Source: Abelmoschus esculentus | Taxonomy: Eukaryota; Streptophyta; Magnoliopsida; Malvales; Malvaceae | Direction: 5' to 3' | Length of the DNA: 64,000 bases | NCBI GenBank assembly: GCA_035048815.1 | Contig: JAUCBN010000016.1 | Coordinates: 1,666,501-1,730,500 of the forward strand | Part shown: piece by piece, positions 23,601 through 36,296 of the stretch | Layout: each line of letters opens with the position of its first letter | Position numbering within the stretch: the first letter of the stretch is position 1 | Translations under genes and position numbers: made by a program | Notes under the pieces: model-generated | The model's input: only the letters and a program-made list of their open reading frames with translations | Databases searched by the model: none | Told to the model about the DNA's origin: nothing

Positions 23601-25474
23601 CATTAAAAGAAATAACAATTACGATCAAATAATTGAGCACCATATTACAAGATAGAAAGAATAAAAATAGCAAAGTGTGTAGCAAACGTCAGAAGATAGA
23701 ACGATCAAAAATAGCAAAATTTGCAGCACGATAACAAATAAAATGTGCCAATAATTGGATTAAGTCCCCAAGAACAAACCTCAACTATTCGAAGTTCATT
23801 AAGAAGAGACTCAGATGGGACTGTGATTGTCTTGGATATATGAGACCGCTGAAGGATGCAAAGAGATAACACAGTAGCAGAATAAAGAAGTCAGATGTAA
23901 GATTCAATGAGCGCTTCCAAGTTCATAACAACAAAAAAAGGAAAGATGACTCACGTAGCTGTCAACAAGTTTCTGGAGTTTGAACTGTACTTTTCCAAGC
24001 ATTAGTAATACTCTACCTGCCCATGAACAAAAGCAGCTTATTTTCAGACATCCATTTCTGAAATGATTTGCTATAACAGAGCATGTGTTCCGTTCAATAA
24101 GAAATGACCGGGAACAAATGCATTCTATCTGGATGTACCCAAGCGGGTAAAATGGTTTCTATGCTATCAGATTTACATAAGGAAAAATAAAACATTATCT
24201 TCCTAAAACGTGAGCTATTGATGGTATTAACTGCAAGGATGAAATGCAAATTTGGATATAATAGAAGTGAATAAGCTAAGACTTTTACTTGATTCAATTA
24301 AAAGTCATGAAGTACTTGTCATCCGTTATTTATTCATGTTAATTGGCAACACTCGGATCATAAATATAACAAAACATCTCTACTTACCACTTTCTTCATC
24401 GTCATTTAATGCAGTTTTTGCAAGAAGACAAGTACCCATTTCCCGCAATGACTCCGAAAATTCTGACAATAGAAAATGCTACATGAGAGATCTCAAGATT
24501 GGCATTGCATACAAATTATTACATACAAATTTGTTTAGAGAGCAGATAATTAATATCTGGTCATGATTGAGCATGAAACCAACATGTAGAAAATCATTAA
24601 TGAACCACGGCCATGGGCCATCAATCATAAAATTGCCACTCCAGGGATGGGAGTGGAAAAGAAAACTTGATTCGACAATGGCCTTTGCATCATGCATGAA
24701 AAGAACGAATCATGCCGTCACAGAAAGAGCTTGACATGATTAACTGATGCTTATACAACCATAAGATGGATAACCAACTAAAGGGATTTGAATTTCAAAA
24801 ACATGTAATTGTGCAAAAATGACAAGTGTTAGTTCCCTATTTAGTAGTGAACTCGAAATACATATAAATATTTAAGAACTCGGAAATTCACATTTCTAAA
24901 CCTTTCAAATATTAACCATATCAAACCATTAACTATATACATAATGTATATTTATTTCTCATAATCTAACTATCAAATCAAATCCAAAATCCGAATTTTC
25001 AAATCCGCATTTCTAAACATTGCATACATGTCTGCCAGCAAAAAAAAAATGTTATTTTACTGAAAAACAAACAAGTCTCAATTAACTACCATAAGCACAA
25101 TTTGTAGTTGCTGCAGCTGCAGAAAGTAAGCTGTCATAGCAATCTCTCATATCCTGCATATCCTGCAAATCACACAACACCACAGATTATAAATCACCTT
25201 TAACCCCCAACAACATAAATATAATCACCATAATTTAATTATTTTAAACAAAATCTCAGAATTCATGATATATGAGTTCATCCCCAATTAGAGAGAAACC
25301 CTAATTGAGCGCTTGAAGAATTTTAAAGAGAAATGAAGTTGAGGGGTGAGAAACCTGAGAAGCTTGAGCAAGCTCGTCGAGTTGAGGCAAAGCTAAACCA
25401 TCTGCTCGCTTCTTGGGTTCTCCGGCGTGATTGTGATGCGCTAACCCTCGCAGTCTTCTGAAAGAAGTCTTCAT
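20694..25474 (-). CDS. BAR-domain protein, At2g33490-like, with a one-base deletion in microexon 6
   Basis: Ten exons: 25474-25355, 25162-25090, 24462-24388, 24016-23955, 23848-23780, 22920-22893, 22796-22591, 22500-22237, 22131-22078 and 21659-20694, about 638 residues. It starts MKTSFRRLRGLAHHNHAGEP and follows the Arabidopsis At2g33490 protein closely: an N-terminal BAR-type helical domain (to about residue 230, including FRLKSLKQGQSRSLLTQAAR), an acidic segment after DYHFSGLEDDDGD, and a long Pro/Ser-rich tail with FSGPLTSKP, SPTFVSTPKISELHELPRP and SPPLTPISL. BAR domains bind curved membranes; the cellular role of this plant family is unclear. Exon 6 (28 nt) lacks one base against the family: it would read EMQRQCDEKR if a C stood after GAGATG. 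With the deletion, frame is kept only if exon 7 starts two bases later (CAGAG border), giving EMKDNVMKKEVYK. The tail ends SDR then stop. Confidence 0.85.
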
Positions 25475-27302
25475 TTTCTTCTACCTCAAAAAAGACGTTA
25501 GATTCAGTTTCCAAAATCTCCCCTCCCCAAACTTCTTCTTCTTGTTGTTAAAAACGCTTCTTCTTTTCAACTTTGCATCGCCTCGTTAATGGAGTAATAG
25601 AGGTTATAAAGATCAAGTTCTACCCAGAATTTGCTCTTTCTTGACTTCTTCGTTTTTCTCTTTATTTATTCAAAATATTAAATCTTTATTCTAAATATAA
25701 TTCAATGGCAGATTCGATGAGAAAACCCATATTGAAAAAAACAAAAACCCAGTAGTCAAAAGTCAAAAATCATTTCTTTAATTGGTGATTTGACTGCCAA
25801 AGCCTACCCTAACACTTTCTTTCATTCTCATTGCCATCTAACAAGGGAGAAAACAAGGAAACAAAAATATAGTCATAACTAAATTATTAAATTAGAATTC
25901 AAACATTTGTATTATAAGCTGAATCAGCCACAAGATTAGGTTTTTCAAAAACCCTAACTGTACAGTGTTTCTTTTATTTATTTATATTCAGATATTATTT
26001 TTATATTATTCATCAATAATCAAGATTCATTATTTTATTTATTTTATTTTTTAAATATTTAATAATTTTATTCTCGCGATACTATTTATTTTATTTTTGA
26101 TACATTTTTTTAATTTGATTATCTATCAGTATTAAATCTAAAATCGTCACAACTGATCAAAATATATTCTTTTCGTTATCCTACTAATCTTTGTGTCTTA
26201 GACCCTTGAACCAGGTTTAAATATATGATCATATTTATTGTTTTTATTCACGATTGAATTATGATAATAACATTATTTTCGGCGTGTCTCATTGTTATAT
26301 GTATTTTAATGTTATTTATTAATGACCCAATCGTCGATTGAATTAAAAATTTTAAGATTCTATCAATTAATAGAATATATAGATTTTAAAATTTAAACAA
26401 TGAATAAAATTACTAAAACAATAAACAAAATTAATTTTAAAAAATATATTATATCAAAATAAATCTCAAAATTCAAATACTAAATATATATTTAATCCTA
26501 TACGAAACGTCTCCTAATCATTCTTATTATCATTTCTGCAGCAAAGTCAAAATCATGTTAGGGGGAGACCTAAGCGGCTACTCCAAAACGTGTACCGATG
26601 CAAATTGGGAAAATTTTCTTACCAACGGTTTTTTTATATGTATATTAATTAATGTCAAATTTATTCATTTATTAATTTAAATTAAATATGATAAAAATTA
26701 TTTTTAATTTAATTTATTTAAATTATAATATTAAATTTTAAATATATATATTATTATTTAAAAATTTTAATATTTTATTTTATTAGATTAATTTTTTTTT
26801 CTTGATTTAATATGCAGTTTTCAGACCATGCAATGTTTTTGAGTTTTCAAAGTCAATTCATCATCATTGTTATTATTTAATTGTGGTTATTAAGAATAAC
26901 AGCAACCAGTTACAAGCACGACGACCGGTTGAAAAGCAGAACGGCTTTGGTCAATAAACCGTGTTTCGTAGGGGCTAAGTCTAGGACTAGGAAACTGGGT
27001 TTTGTCTAACCAGTATTTGTCTCTGTTTCAAATACAAGCTCTATTCCTATTTCGGCCACCGCCATGGGTGTTTCGTCAGGACTGTTCTGGTTCCATTTCA
27101 CATGAATCAGTCGAGGGGGGAAGTGTGTTGCTCAGAAGGCTTATACTGAGGTTAAGAGACAATAGGAATAGTTTCAAAGGTGAATAAAAGGTTAAAAAAA
27201 TGGTTATGGATACGAGTAGGGACGACAACGGGATAAAATAATTTTTTTACCGTCTTAATCCTGACTCAAAAAATAGATTAGTACACTTAAACTTGCATCT
27301 AC
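25475..27302. other. promoter side of the BAR gene and AT-rich spacer
   Basis: The first few hundred bases are 5' UTR and promoter of the BAR-domain gene. After that the sequence is AT-rich. A less AT-rich island at about 26900-27190 has a 61-codon frame with no recognisable protein; it may be a fragment of an old gene copy. Confidence 0.35.
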
Positions 27303-27561
27303 GAGAAATTATATCATGAATAAGTCTCACCACGTTATCCATGAGACCAGCCACTAAAAATCATTCATCTCATATTTTTTTATGTCATATTTTTTTAAGT
27401 AAATCTTCACTCATATTTACTGTTAATTTATTTTAAAAACAATTTTTTCAAGTGAAGATTCAATTAAAAAATATATGACATGAAAAAATTGATAAGATAT
27501 GAATTTTAATGGTTGATCTCATAAACACATAATAAAACTTACCTGTAATATAATTTTTTCG
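27303..27561. mobile_element. MITE copy 2 (same family as 16600-16796)
   Basis: The left end GAGAAATTATATCATGAA, the following CCACGTTATCCATGAGACCA and the inner TTTTTCAAGTGAAGATTCA match the copy at 16.6 kb. The right end is the inverted GAAAAAATTATATTACAGGT. This copy is about 60 bases longer in the middle, which carries an extra A/T-rich inverted stretch. Confidence 0.65.
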
Positions 27562-28201
27562 CATCTACGTAAAAAAACATAACTATTATTTTAGAATTTA
27601 GTATTATAAATTTCAAAATATAGTATTATAAATGTTTTGTAATTTATAATTTATCTCCAAATGTTTTGTTCATTATTATTTCCCTATAAAGTCAGATTCC
27701 ATTCCCTTGACATTCCCTAAATTATTATCAGTTATGAAAATAATAATAATAATAATTATTATTAATACCCAACACTAAAACTAAATTATGGGGAAAAAAG
27801 AAGATATTTATCCCCGTGAAGATGTAGACTGAAAGTGCTTTCGAATAAAGCAAAGAAATGAATAATTCTGCTGCTTTCTTCCCACCTACACAATCCAAAG
27901 CAGATTGGGCCTTCTAAGGCTTTTTTAGGGTTACAGTTCTCGACCCAAATTTAAAAATAAACGATCGTGGATTAAAAATTTAAAATATTTAAAAATATCT
28001 GTTTAAATGTATAAATAAATATTAATTTAAAATTAAATTTATCATTATTTAAAATTATTCCAACCAAAGTTTAATGGATAGAATATATTACATGATGCAA
28101 CACTTTGCTATGTTCCAAGTTTTGTCTAATGAACAAACAAACAACAATTTACATCAGAACACAATGGACAACAGATTGGTATCTGGCTATCCGATATCAA
28201 A
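27562..28201. other. AT-rich spacer
   Basis: Spacer with no gene seen; the last part is likely the 3' UTR of the GDPD gene that reads from the right. Confidence 0.4.
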
Positions 28202-30167
28202 TCAAGGCTGAACCATCAGTTCTGGTATTAACTTCATTAGAAAGGAGAGTTCATCACTTGAAAATTGAGGCTTCGCTTTCGATTGTGTCTTCCCGTCCTC
28301 TCCGTATAAGGTTTTCTCTTCTCCTTCTTCTACTCGGGTTATATCCGCTAGCGTCTCACTAATCTCCTTAACCAGGTCGACGATAACTCCCTCGATTCCC
28401 ATTAGGTATTGCATGTACACCACCTCCGGGACGTTACTGCAAAAAGAATGCATGCATGAGGCATGGAATTCCTGTGTCTAGAAGCGAAAAAGGGTTCAAG
28501 AATTGCATTGGCATACTTCAATTGGCCATAGGTTATGACGGAAAGCTTTGATTCTTTGATTCTTGCAACTGTTTCAGGGTTTCTGAACATGGCCCTGACT
28601 TCGGATACGATCCCTTGCAAACCGTTATCGAGACAGAGCTTAATGGCCTCGTCCAAGGAATTCCGTCTTACGTCCGAGTAAATTTCATTTCCTCCATTGG
28701 TGAGGAAATACACCTGCTCACAGAAAGGAATGAGCTAATCCTGACATGACAGAACGAGTCCAGAAGGAAAATCATACATAATATTGTAAAGAGAAGTATG
28801 CAAAGATAAAGTATTCATACAGGATATGTGTTCTGCAATTTTCGAATCAATCGGGCTGCATCGGGTTGAAAGCTGGAAAACATGATTCCTCTCCCCTTTG
28901 CATTCTCAAACACCACCTGCTCATGAAATTTAGAAGCTGATTTATGATGTAAATGTCAAACCTCTCAAGGTTGAAACAAGCATTACCTTCAAGATAGCTT
29001 TTAATATACTAGAGAGTTCCTCTTCAGTATAAACAAGATCATCGAACTTCAGTTCGATATTAAATCCCAACGCCCGATCGACGTTCCAGAAAGCCTCTTC
29101 AAGTGTACAGAAAGGAGCATCTTTTTCAACCTTCCACTCGAAGATCCTTCCATCTTTTAGTTTTCTGAAAAGTGGTTTTCCCTCCTGAAAAGACAGAAAA
29201 GAATGTCTCCATAACATTGTCACGGTCACCCGACAACATGGTCCAACCAAAAGAGAAAGATGGAAGGTTATTACAGTTCCAGGGACTTTCTGTGGTCCAT
29301 AGGAAAGAAATTCGGAGAAAGTAAGTTCTGTAACTCTGTTCTCAACAATGGCACCCTGAAAATGACACCCAAAATACTCAGTGCAGGCGTTCATCCCTCA
29401 AAAAACATGCAGGTTATGAGAGCAAAGAGCTTACATTTTGTTCATGGAGGATGAAGTTGTCATGGTAAATGACTGGGTAGTCATCTTTCGTCACCTACAA
29501 CAAATAGGGTTGTGTTTGTATTTTGTTTACAAAATCCTTCCAAAAGGTTCTTCGATCATCCATGTAGTTTTTCAGACAAAAAAACAAACATGGCAGACAA
29601 TTCAAAGAAAAAACAAAATTAAACCAATCAGTACCCCATCATCTCGAAATGCAGAAAGAATTATAAGGAATTCAACAAAGAATGCTGAACCAAAAATTTG
29701 GGTTCCGGATCAGATTCATTGGGGATCAGATTACCGGAAACCGTCGTAAATGAGGAGAATTTGGATCGGAACTTTCAACCCAGATTACCTGAACGTCAAA
29801 TTCAACGAAATCGATAGGAAACTTAGCCGCCTCATTGAAAGAAAGAAGAGAATTTTCTTTGACGAATTTCATCCTGGGATCAGACGATTGCAGCATGTTC
29901 ATTCCGTATCCCCTGTGGCCCATCACCAGAAACTTGGGAATCTTGCATTTGCATATTTCTTCACCATTAACACCTATAAACATAACACCATTAAAGAAAA
30001 CAATTGTTTTCATTTAAAACTTCAAAAAGAAGAGGGTCGGCCGGAAATTGGAATATCACAGCATTACCTGATCGGAAACGGGATGAGAAGAGTGCTAACA
30101 CGGCATTCTCCGGGACTTGATCGAGATTAGGCACATCACAAACATTAACCGCCTGGAGAGCCGCCAT
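28202..30167 (-). CDS. GDPD1: glycerophosphodiester phosphodiesterase, GDPD1/GDPD2 type
   Basis: Eight exons: 30167-30068, 29973-29789, 29494-29435, 29355-29275, 29184-28987, 28916-28821, 28713-28517 and 28436-28202, giving 383 residues, close to the Arabidopsis length. The GDPD core is complete: MGHRGYGMNM (His53, Arg54), KENSLLSF (Glu73, Asn74), VEFDVQVTKDDYPVIYHD (Glu91, Asp93, His106), FNIELKFDD, MFSSFQPDAARLI, YFLTNGGNEIY and GIVSEVRAMFRNP. The enzyme splits glycerophosphodiesters such as glycerophosphocholine into glycerol-3-phosphate and an alcohol, using a divalent metal; the plant GDPD1 group is partly plastidic and responds to phosphate starvation. The N terminus (MAALQAVNVCDVPNLDQVPE) matches the family start. 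Close to Arabidopsis GDPD2 too, so the number is approximate. Confidence 0.93.
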
Positions 30168-32415
30168 GGCCTTTTGAATTTAAAATCTTTTTCTACTGAA
30201 TTGGCTAAGATTCGTAATCGGAGAAAGAATCAGACGACGATAGAAAAAGACACCGGAACTGTTTCATGAGCTGACATGAAGAAGAACAGAGACGGGGGAT
30301 GTGTGGGAAATTAGAACAAATCCAAGAAACATTACGATGTCTGTGGAATATTCCGCTTTCCCCCTCTTATTTATACATATTTGAGGGAGATAACTAGGAA
30401 ATTTAAAAATAGAATATTCCGTTCCTAGAGGACAAGAGGAGAATCACGGTCGTTTACGTTTGTCCTTTAAAAAAATTGTAATAATTTAGAAAATTACTTA
30501 ATTTAGATTCAAATATTTTTTAAATAACAATTTTAATTTCGGTAAAAAGTTTAATTATAGTGTAATTATTCTATGCACATCGATAGGATAAATGATTTAT
30601 AAACTAAATGTTTAGATTTAAACGTTATAACTAAACTATAAAATTTAATATTAAAATTTTAAAATCACAAATAAATATCAGTTATATTAATAATAAAATA
30701 AAAAATAATATTAAGTTGATCTTTTATTTTATTATCAGTAAAATGGATATTTATTTGTGATTTTTTTTTTATTTCGAATGTAAAACTTATCATTATAAAT
30801 TTAAATATCATAATATCATTATTTGAAGATTTTTTATAAGAATTATTATCAGCTCATTAATCTATCAAAGGATAATCGTAAAATTAAGATTTATTAATAA
30901 ATAAACGAATAGGTATATAAGTCGGATAAAATTTTGACACGTAACTAATGTAAAATTAATTTTACACAAATTCATGTATAATGTATTTATATTATATAAA
31001 TTTGAATTTAAAATTTTTAACCTTAATCCTAAAAAACGAAATCCCAAATCTTAAACCTAACAAAATATATAAAAAAATATACAAAATAAATAACTTAATC
31101 AACTAAATATATTTATTTTTCGTAATTTAGTCTTTAATTTGTTAATTTAAGTTTATTTATTGATTAATTAATAAAATTAAGTTTCGATTTGTTAACTTAG
31201 ATATATTTAATCTCTTATTTTTATTGATATTACTTTAAATATTTTATTTTATTTTATTTTTCAAGTTCATTTATGAGCTTAAATAGCTGTATCAAGGTCC
31301 AACAACATTCTTGTTCATTAAAAAGAGTATTAAATGCTGGGGGTGATAAAAAAACATTCTTGTGCATTAAAAAAGTGCCGGGCAGCTGATACCACCGTGA
31401 TAGAAGAAAAACTAGAGCGACATAAAGTTAAGAATGTGGTCGGAAATACCCGACCCACAACAAATGAACCTGGTTTTAGCTGTTATTCGGCGGAAAACCG
31501 TTCCCTCCGCCACGAGTTGGCCTGTAGGTGCAGCATGCCACCACCACGCCTTAACTCCTTGTTTTAATACTCCGAAGCCGCTGCTACTTTGTCTGTGCTT
31601 TAGGTGAACATGGTAGCAGAAAGTTAAAATATTTAAAGCAAATGCTTGTCTGCTGCTTTTACACCAGACAGCCGGTGGTATTTTCATTTTCATTTATAGT
31701 AAGTGTTAGGCAGCTGCAAGCATGATTTTATGTCCGTAAGTATGAACCGACAGAGAATTATATTAAAAATATAACAGCGTAAGATTTTAAAATTTTAAAA
31801 TTTACGAACATAAATTATTAATTAAATATATAATTTTAAAATTTAAAAAAAAATACTACCGTCTCTTCCGACATCTATTAATCCATCCCTAGTGTTTGGC
31901 TCGCCCTTTTATAAATTTTTAATGCATTGGTACATTAATAAGGTGTTATATCATCAATTTATTATTTTCTTGCATTATATTTATACGATGATATATTATC
32001 CTTCCTAATTTATGATAGAATTTAATGCAAATAGGACTAAATCCATTGATCAGCTACATCCAAGAATCCAAATAAAAATTATGAAAGTAAATAACACAAA
32101 GCATGCACGTAGGATCACGCAAGCTCGACCTTAAAGGCCCGACAACGACGGCTGAGGCAGCCGTCTGTCTGTGCAAAAAAAAAAGAAAAAAAGAAAGCTT
32201 TAATGTCGCAAACGCCTGGAATAGACAAATTTCCGCTAGCCGCCTTCCGCAACTGACACCTTTGCTTCCTCTTCGACCACCAGGAGTGTAAATATATGCT
32301 TTGTCGTCTTGCTCCGGACAAGAATCATATTCCTAAGCCAATTACCACGCATGCGCTGTGGCAGCAGCAACCATGGCTAACCCTCTCTTTATTTACAATA
32401 ATGCCCTCCCCCATC
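30168..32415. other. intergenic DNA
   Basis: GDPD promoter at the left, then AT-rich sequence. An island at about 31370-31690 is less AT-rich but shows no family resemblance in any frame. The right end is the promoter of the glutaredoxin gene. Confidence 0.4.
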
Positions 32416-32418
32416 CTT

Positions 32419-32426
32419 ATAAAAGC
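32419..32426 (+). promoter_or_regulatory. TATA box of the glutaredoxin gene
   Basis: CCTTATAAAAGCC gives TATAAAAG at 32419-32426, 104 bases before the start codon. It predicts transcription start near 32450 and a leader of about 80 bases. Confidence 0.65.
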
Positions 32427-32529
32427 CCTCCGTCTTATCATGTTTCAACACCGTGTTCACTAGCTGATCAAATTTACCTTTTCTCTCTAACTTCACCGTA
32501 AAAAAGTGTGTTTTTAGAAGAAAGCGGGA

Positions 32530-32904
32530 ATGTATTATCAGGGGGATTCTTGGAGTTACTATATGCCGACGAGGAGCATGGCGTCGGATCCAATGGAGAG
32601 GGTGCTGAAGCTGGCGTCGGAGAGCGCGGTGGTGATATTCAGTTTGAGCAGCTGCTGCATGTGCCATGCTGCGAAGAGGCTCTTTTGTGGGATGGGAGTG
32701 AACCCGACGGTGTACGAGCTGGACCAGGATCCTAGAGGGAAAGAAATGGAAAGCGCACTAATGAGGCTGCTCGGGAACTCTCAAGCTGTGCCGGTTGTTT
32801 TCATCGGAGGGAAGCTGATCGGTACCATGGACCGAGTCATGGCTTCACATATTAATGGAACTTTGGTACCACTTCTCAAGGAAGCCGGAGCACTGTGGCT
32901 CTAG
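32530..32904 (+). CDS. ROXY1-like: CC-type glutaredoxin (ROXY1/GRXC7-like)
   Basis: A single exon of 124 residues. The active site is SCCMCHA (Cys42, Cys43, Cys45), the plant-specific CC-type. The thioredoxin fold is covered by SESAVVIFSLS, VPVVFIGGKLIG and the glutathione-binding DRVMASHINGTLVPLL. The C terminus ends in ALWL, the motif ROXY proteins need to bind TGA bZIP factors and TOPLESS. The N terminus (MYYQGDSWSYYM) resembles ROXY1 (MQYQTESWGSYKM), which with ROXY2 controls petal and anther development. Lack of introns is normal for this class. The start is supported by the N-terminal similarity and the leader length from the TATA box. Which ROXY it is cannot be settled without a tree. 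Confidence 0.92.
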   Translation: MYYQGDSWSYYMPTRSMASDPMERVLKLASESAVVIFSLSSCCMCHAAKRLFCGMGVNPTVYELDQDPRGKEMESALMRLLGNSQAVPVVFIGGKLIGTMDRVMASHINGTLVPLLKEAGALWL

Positions 32905-35219
32905 CTAGTCGCTGTCTGATAATGTTAGTTTGTTGTTCGAGAACAACATGCCTAATAATTAATCTGGGATTTACAAAGTGCATGTACAAAACAAATAGGA
33001 AAGTGTAGGAGTTGTGTTTGTCATGATCATGATCTCTGTTCATTTTTATTGCAGACAAATTAGCTTGTTTTTAGTTGTAGTTAGTAATTAGTTTTGTTTC
33101 CCAGTGGGAGAATTTGAGGTCTCCTAAACCTTTTTTTTTACGAATGGAATGTATGCAGTTGGGCATTTTGTGCCGTTAATGATTTTATCGGGTGGAGTTA
33201 ACTTAATTTAGTATTACGTTATTTTATATTTAAGTTAAATACTTAATAAAAAATATTATTTTAGTTTTATTTTATTTGATTGAATTAATTTTTCATATTT
33301 ATTATAATTGATATCATCTTGTTATGACATCAATATTATTAAAATTTTATAATAATATAGATAAATAAACATCTAAATTTAAGTTCTCACTAATTGAAAT
33401 AAATTTAGATTTATATAAAAAAAATCATATATATCTCGCACATAATAAGACGACTAAACTATAATAAATTTTGACTCGAAACTTCATGATATTTACACAT
33501 GTTTACAGCTATATATAACTTGAATTAAGGGGAAAGCCTTGAAAGTATTTTTTTTAAATCGAATTAGGAATAAACGATCAATCAAGTTAAGTTTAGTTTA
33601 AAAAATTTGAATTAATTGAGCTTACAAGTTTTATTTTATAATTCAAATTTTATTTATTTATTTGATTCAAGTTTATGAATTTTGAGTTGAGTTTTGAATT
33701 TTTATACAAATTTAATTATAATTATTTATAATATTACACTATATATTGGTTCTAACTTAAATGATTTCCTATATATACGATTATATTTTAATACACAAAT
33801 AAATTGTATAAAAATTACATAATAGTTCATATTTAAGCTATAAAATTTAAAGCCTAAATCCCTAGACTTACAACCTAAAACTTGAACTCTAAATTCTAAT
33901 CACTAACGTTAAATTCTACACTTTACATTCTAAATCTCATAAACCCTAGACCACAACTTAAATCTCTAAATCGTAAAATCAAAAGGCTTTAAATTACATA
34001 GTACAAAACTCTTTAAGTTACATAGTATATAACTTGATTCTATCTCTCTTTTTTATATATAGTATATATATCAAACATAATTGAAAGACTCAACTCAACT
34101 CAAATTTAAAATTTAAAATTATTTAAATTTTCATTTTACGATTTAAATTAATACCATAATTATTAAAAATTTAAAGTTTATAAACATACGAATTGAATCT
34201 ATAAAATCATAAATAGAATCAATAAAGGTTGAATTTTTTTATATCAAATAAAATATATAAAAAAACTCGAATCGGATGATCCGACATGGTGATCTATGTT
34301 GGTCAAGTGTTGTTGTTTTAAAGATTATATTATATGTGTGAATTCTTCTGGCAAATTAATTGTGATCTGTGGCCAGAATGATGGGAACATCATTATTGTC
34401 AATATTATTGCTCTGCAGCTGCAGGTTGCAGCAATGGAAGGGAAAACTTTGATGGTATCTGGTGGTCAACCCTACACACAGCACAGCTCCTCAACACTAT
34501 TAAATAACTGTATGTATACACAGTATTCTTAATTTCTTCCTCTTATCCACCTGTTTCATAAAACCCAAGCAGCTGTCTTCTTCATCAAGCCCTGGATGGG
34601 CAGATTCAAAGCTACTAAATGCCAAAACTATTAAATTGAAAAAGGAAGATTGGAAGATTCAAGCTACAAGAAGGTATCTGTAAAGCTCGATTCGAGACGA
34701 AAAATTTAATTCATTTTAACTAGAATCTAAAAAGTTCAAATAAGACTTGAGTCGCAAAATATGATATTTTGACTGTAATAATTTAAAATTTTTTAACTCA
34801 ACTCGATTCGATCAAACATTCACCTATAAATCATCAATGAAGAATTAATGTGACGTGGATTATGGGGAGCATCTTTATGGTGGTGGTGCATGGGAAGGTA
34901 ACACATTTTTATTGTGTTGATCATGGTCTATTGCAGTTCATCTTGAGATAAAATGGATATATTTGATAAAAATTTAATATATCCGGATTTAATGAAATAG
35001 TTAAAATTTATTTGATCAAAAAATTTAAAAAGAAAAATTCGGACAAGATTTTGTCCCTTAGATGCTGGAATCATTGAAAATGGATATTCGTTAAGAAGAT
35101 CCATTGAATTTTTAATTGAGTTGATGGAGAGTGAGCTTTGAGGAGGAATTCCCTCTAATTTTGTACTCCACTCGTTAGTTTTTTTTTAATTTTATTATTA
35201 AGAAAAATCAAATATAATT
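32905..35219. other. AT-rich intergenic DNA
   Basis: About 250 bases of glutaredoxin 3' UTR, then very AT-rich sequence with Pack-like low-complexity runs. No supported gene. Confidence 0.4.
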
Positions 35220-35570
35220 TTGTACATATACTAGCGTGTTATATAATTAACTAATATTAAATATGACTTTAATTATATTTTAATATTTGTTTTTACGAAT
35301 TAAATCTATCGAAGAGGTTCTAATCAAATAAAGATGATAGAATATAAATAAATAAAATCAATGAATATTTATTGAAATTTCCACCAAAAAATATTTACTA
35401 ATCTTTCATTTTACTAGTCTCTTTTTAGATTCCTATGGCTATTACCTATGTCTATTCCATTGGTTCAGAAGCCTTCTTCCCCCTTCATATGGCATACGAT
35501 TGGGATAGGGTTAGGGTTAGGGTTTGAAAATAGGTGATGGAGCACACTTCATTAAAGTCTTAGCAGTTTC
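35220..35570 (+). repeat. GDSL-array spacer module, copy 1
   Basis: A block with CTTCTTCCCCCTTCATATGGCA, then GGGTTAGGGTTTGAAAATAG and CTTCATTAAAGTCTTA. Closely similar blocks lie at about 39230-39560 and 50210-50500, with shorter ones near 40040 and 51605. It marks repeated duplication of the GDSL region. The short TTAGGG runs in it are not plant telomere repeats. Confidence 0.6.
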
Positions 35571-35727
35571 CAACGAATATTGTAGTTTTCGTGAATTAAT
35601 ACTCATCAACTTCTCATGTAATGAAACCATAATCAGCCCACAAGTGAAGAAGGCACTAACCTCAGTTTTGATACCGCATAATTCCTCCTTTCTCAACCTT
35701 ACATTTATCGGAGTTAAAGCCGTAGGC

Positions 35728-35863
35728 TGTAGCCTGCGAGTTCATGTGCTCCTGGTAAAACCCCTTGCAGCGACAGAGAAACCCATGCTTTCTTCGACCC
35801 TTTCCACCCGTCCCAGAGAATGCATAAATTATGGTCCCTACACTGTTTAAAGGGTCTTATATG
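35728..35863 (+). pseudogene. last-exon relic of a canonical GDSL esterase/lipase
   Basis: Starting at about 35737 one frame reads SSCAPGKTPCSDRETHAFF and then DPFHPSQRMHKLWSLH before a stop. This is block V of plant GDSL lipases, with the catalytic Asp and His (DPFHP) both present. A stop lies just upstream in the same frame, and no other exon of this gene is seen. It shows that a GDSL copy with an intact catalytic dyad once stood here, next to the array members that lack the His. Confidence 0.7.
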
Positions 35864-36296
35864 AAACTTTTATGTAATATATTGAACTTTCTTCATGAAT
35901 CTGAGTAATATTAATATGAAACTTGACAGTAAGTTGTTAGTATTTTATCAGAACTAATCACAAGATTTGAGCAGATCACGGTCTGCTGCGTCTAAAAATT
36001 TCAATTGGAGTTCGTGTGTAGCATAAAATTTCAAGGGGTCATCTGGAAGTAGATTTCAACAGCCTTCGTTAACAAGATAAGGTAAATTGGGACTTTAGTA
36101 TTCTTAGTAATTAATGCATCAGTAACCGTAGAGTTACAAAGTATGAATGAATTCTTATATTTATAAACCTTAAAATTATTAGGAAATCGGTTACATTAAA
36201 CATTTTAAATCAAAACGGAAAATATATAATATAAATACTAATAAAAAATTTATCCAAACATAAATTATATATTTACCTTCTTTAGTCGAAGAAAAG

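Noticed and set aside
35508..35525. Short TTAGGG runs suggesting telomere sequence
   Set aside because: Plant telomeres use TTTAGGG; this is two to three imperfect units inside a spacer that is repeated several times in the GDSL array.
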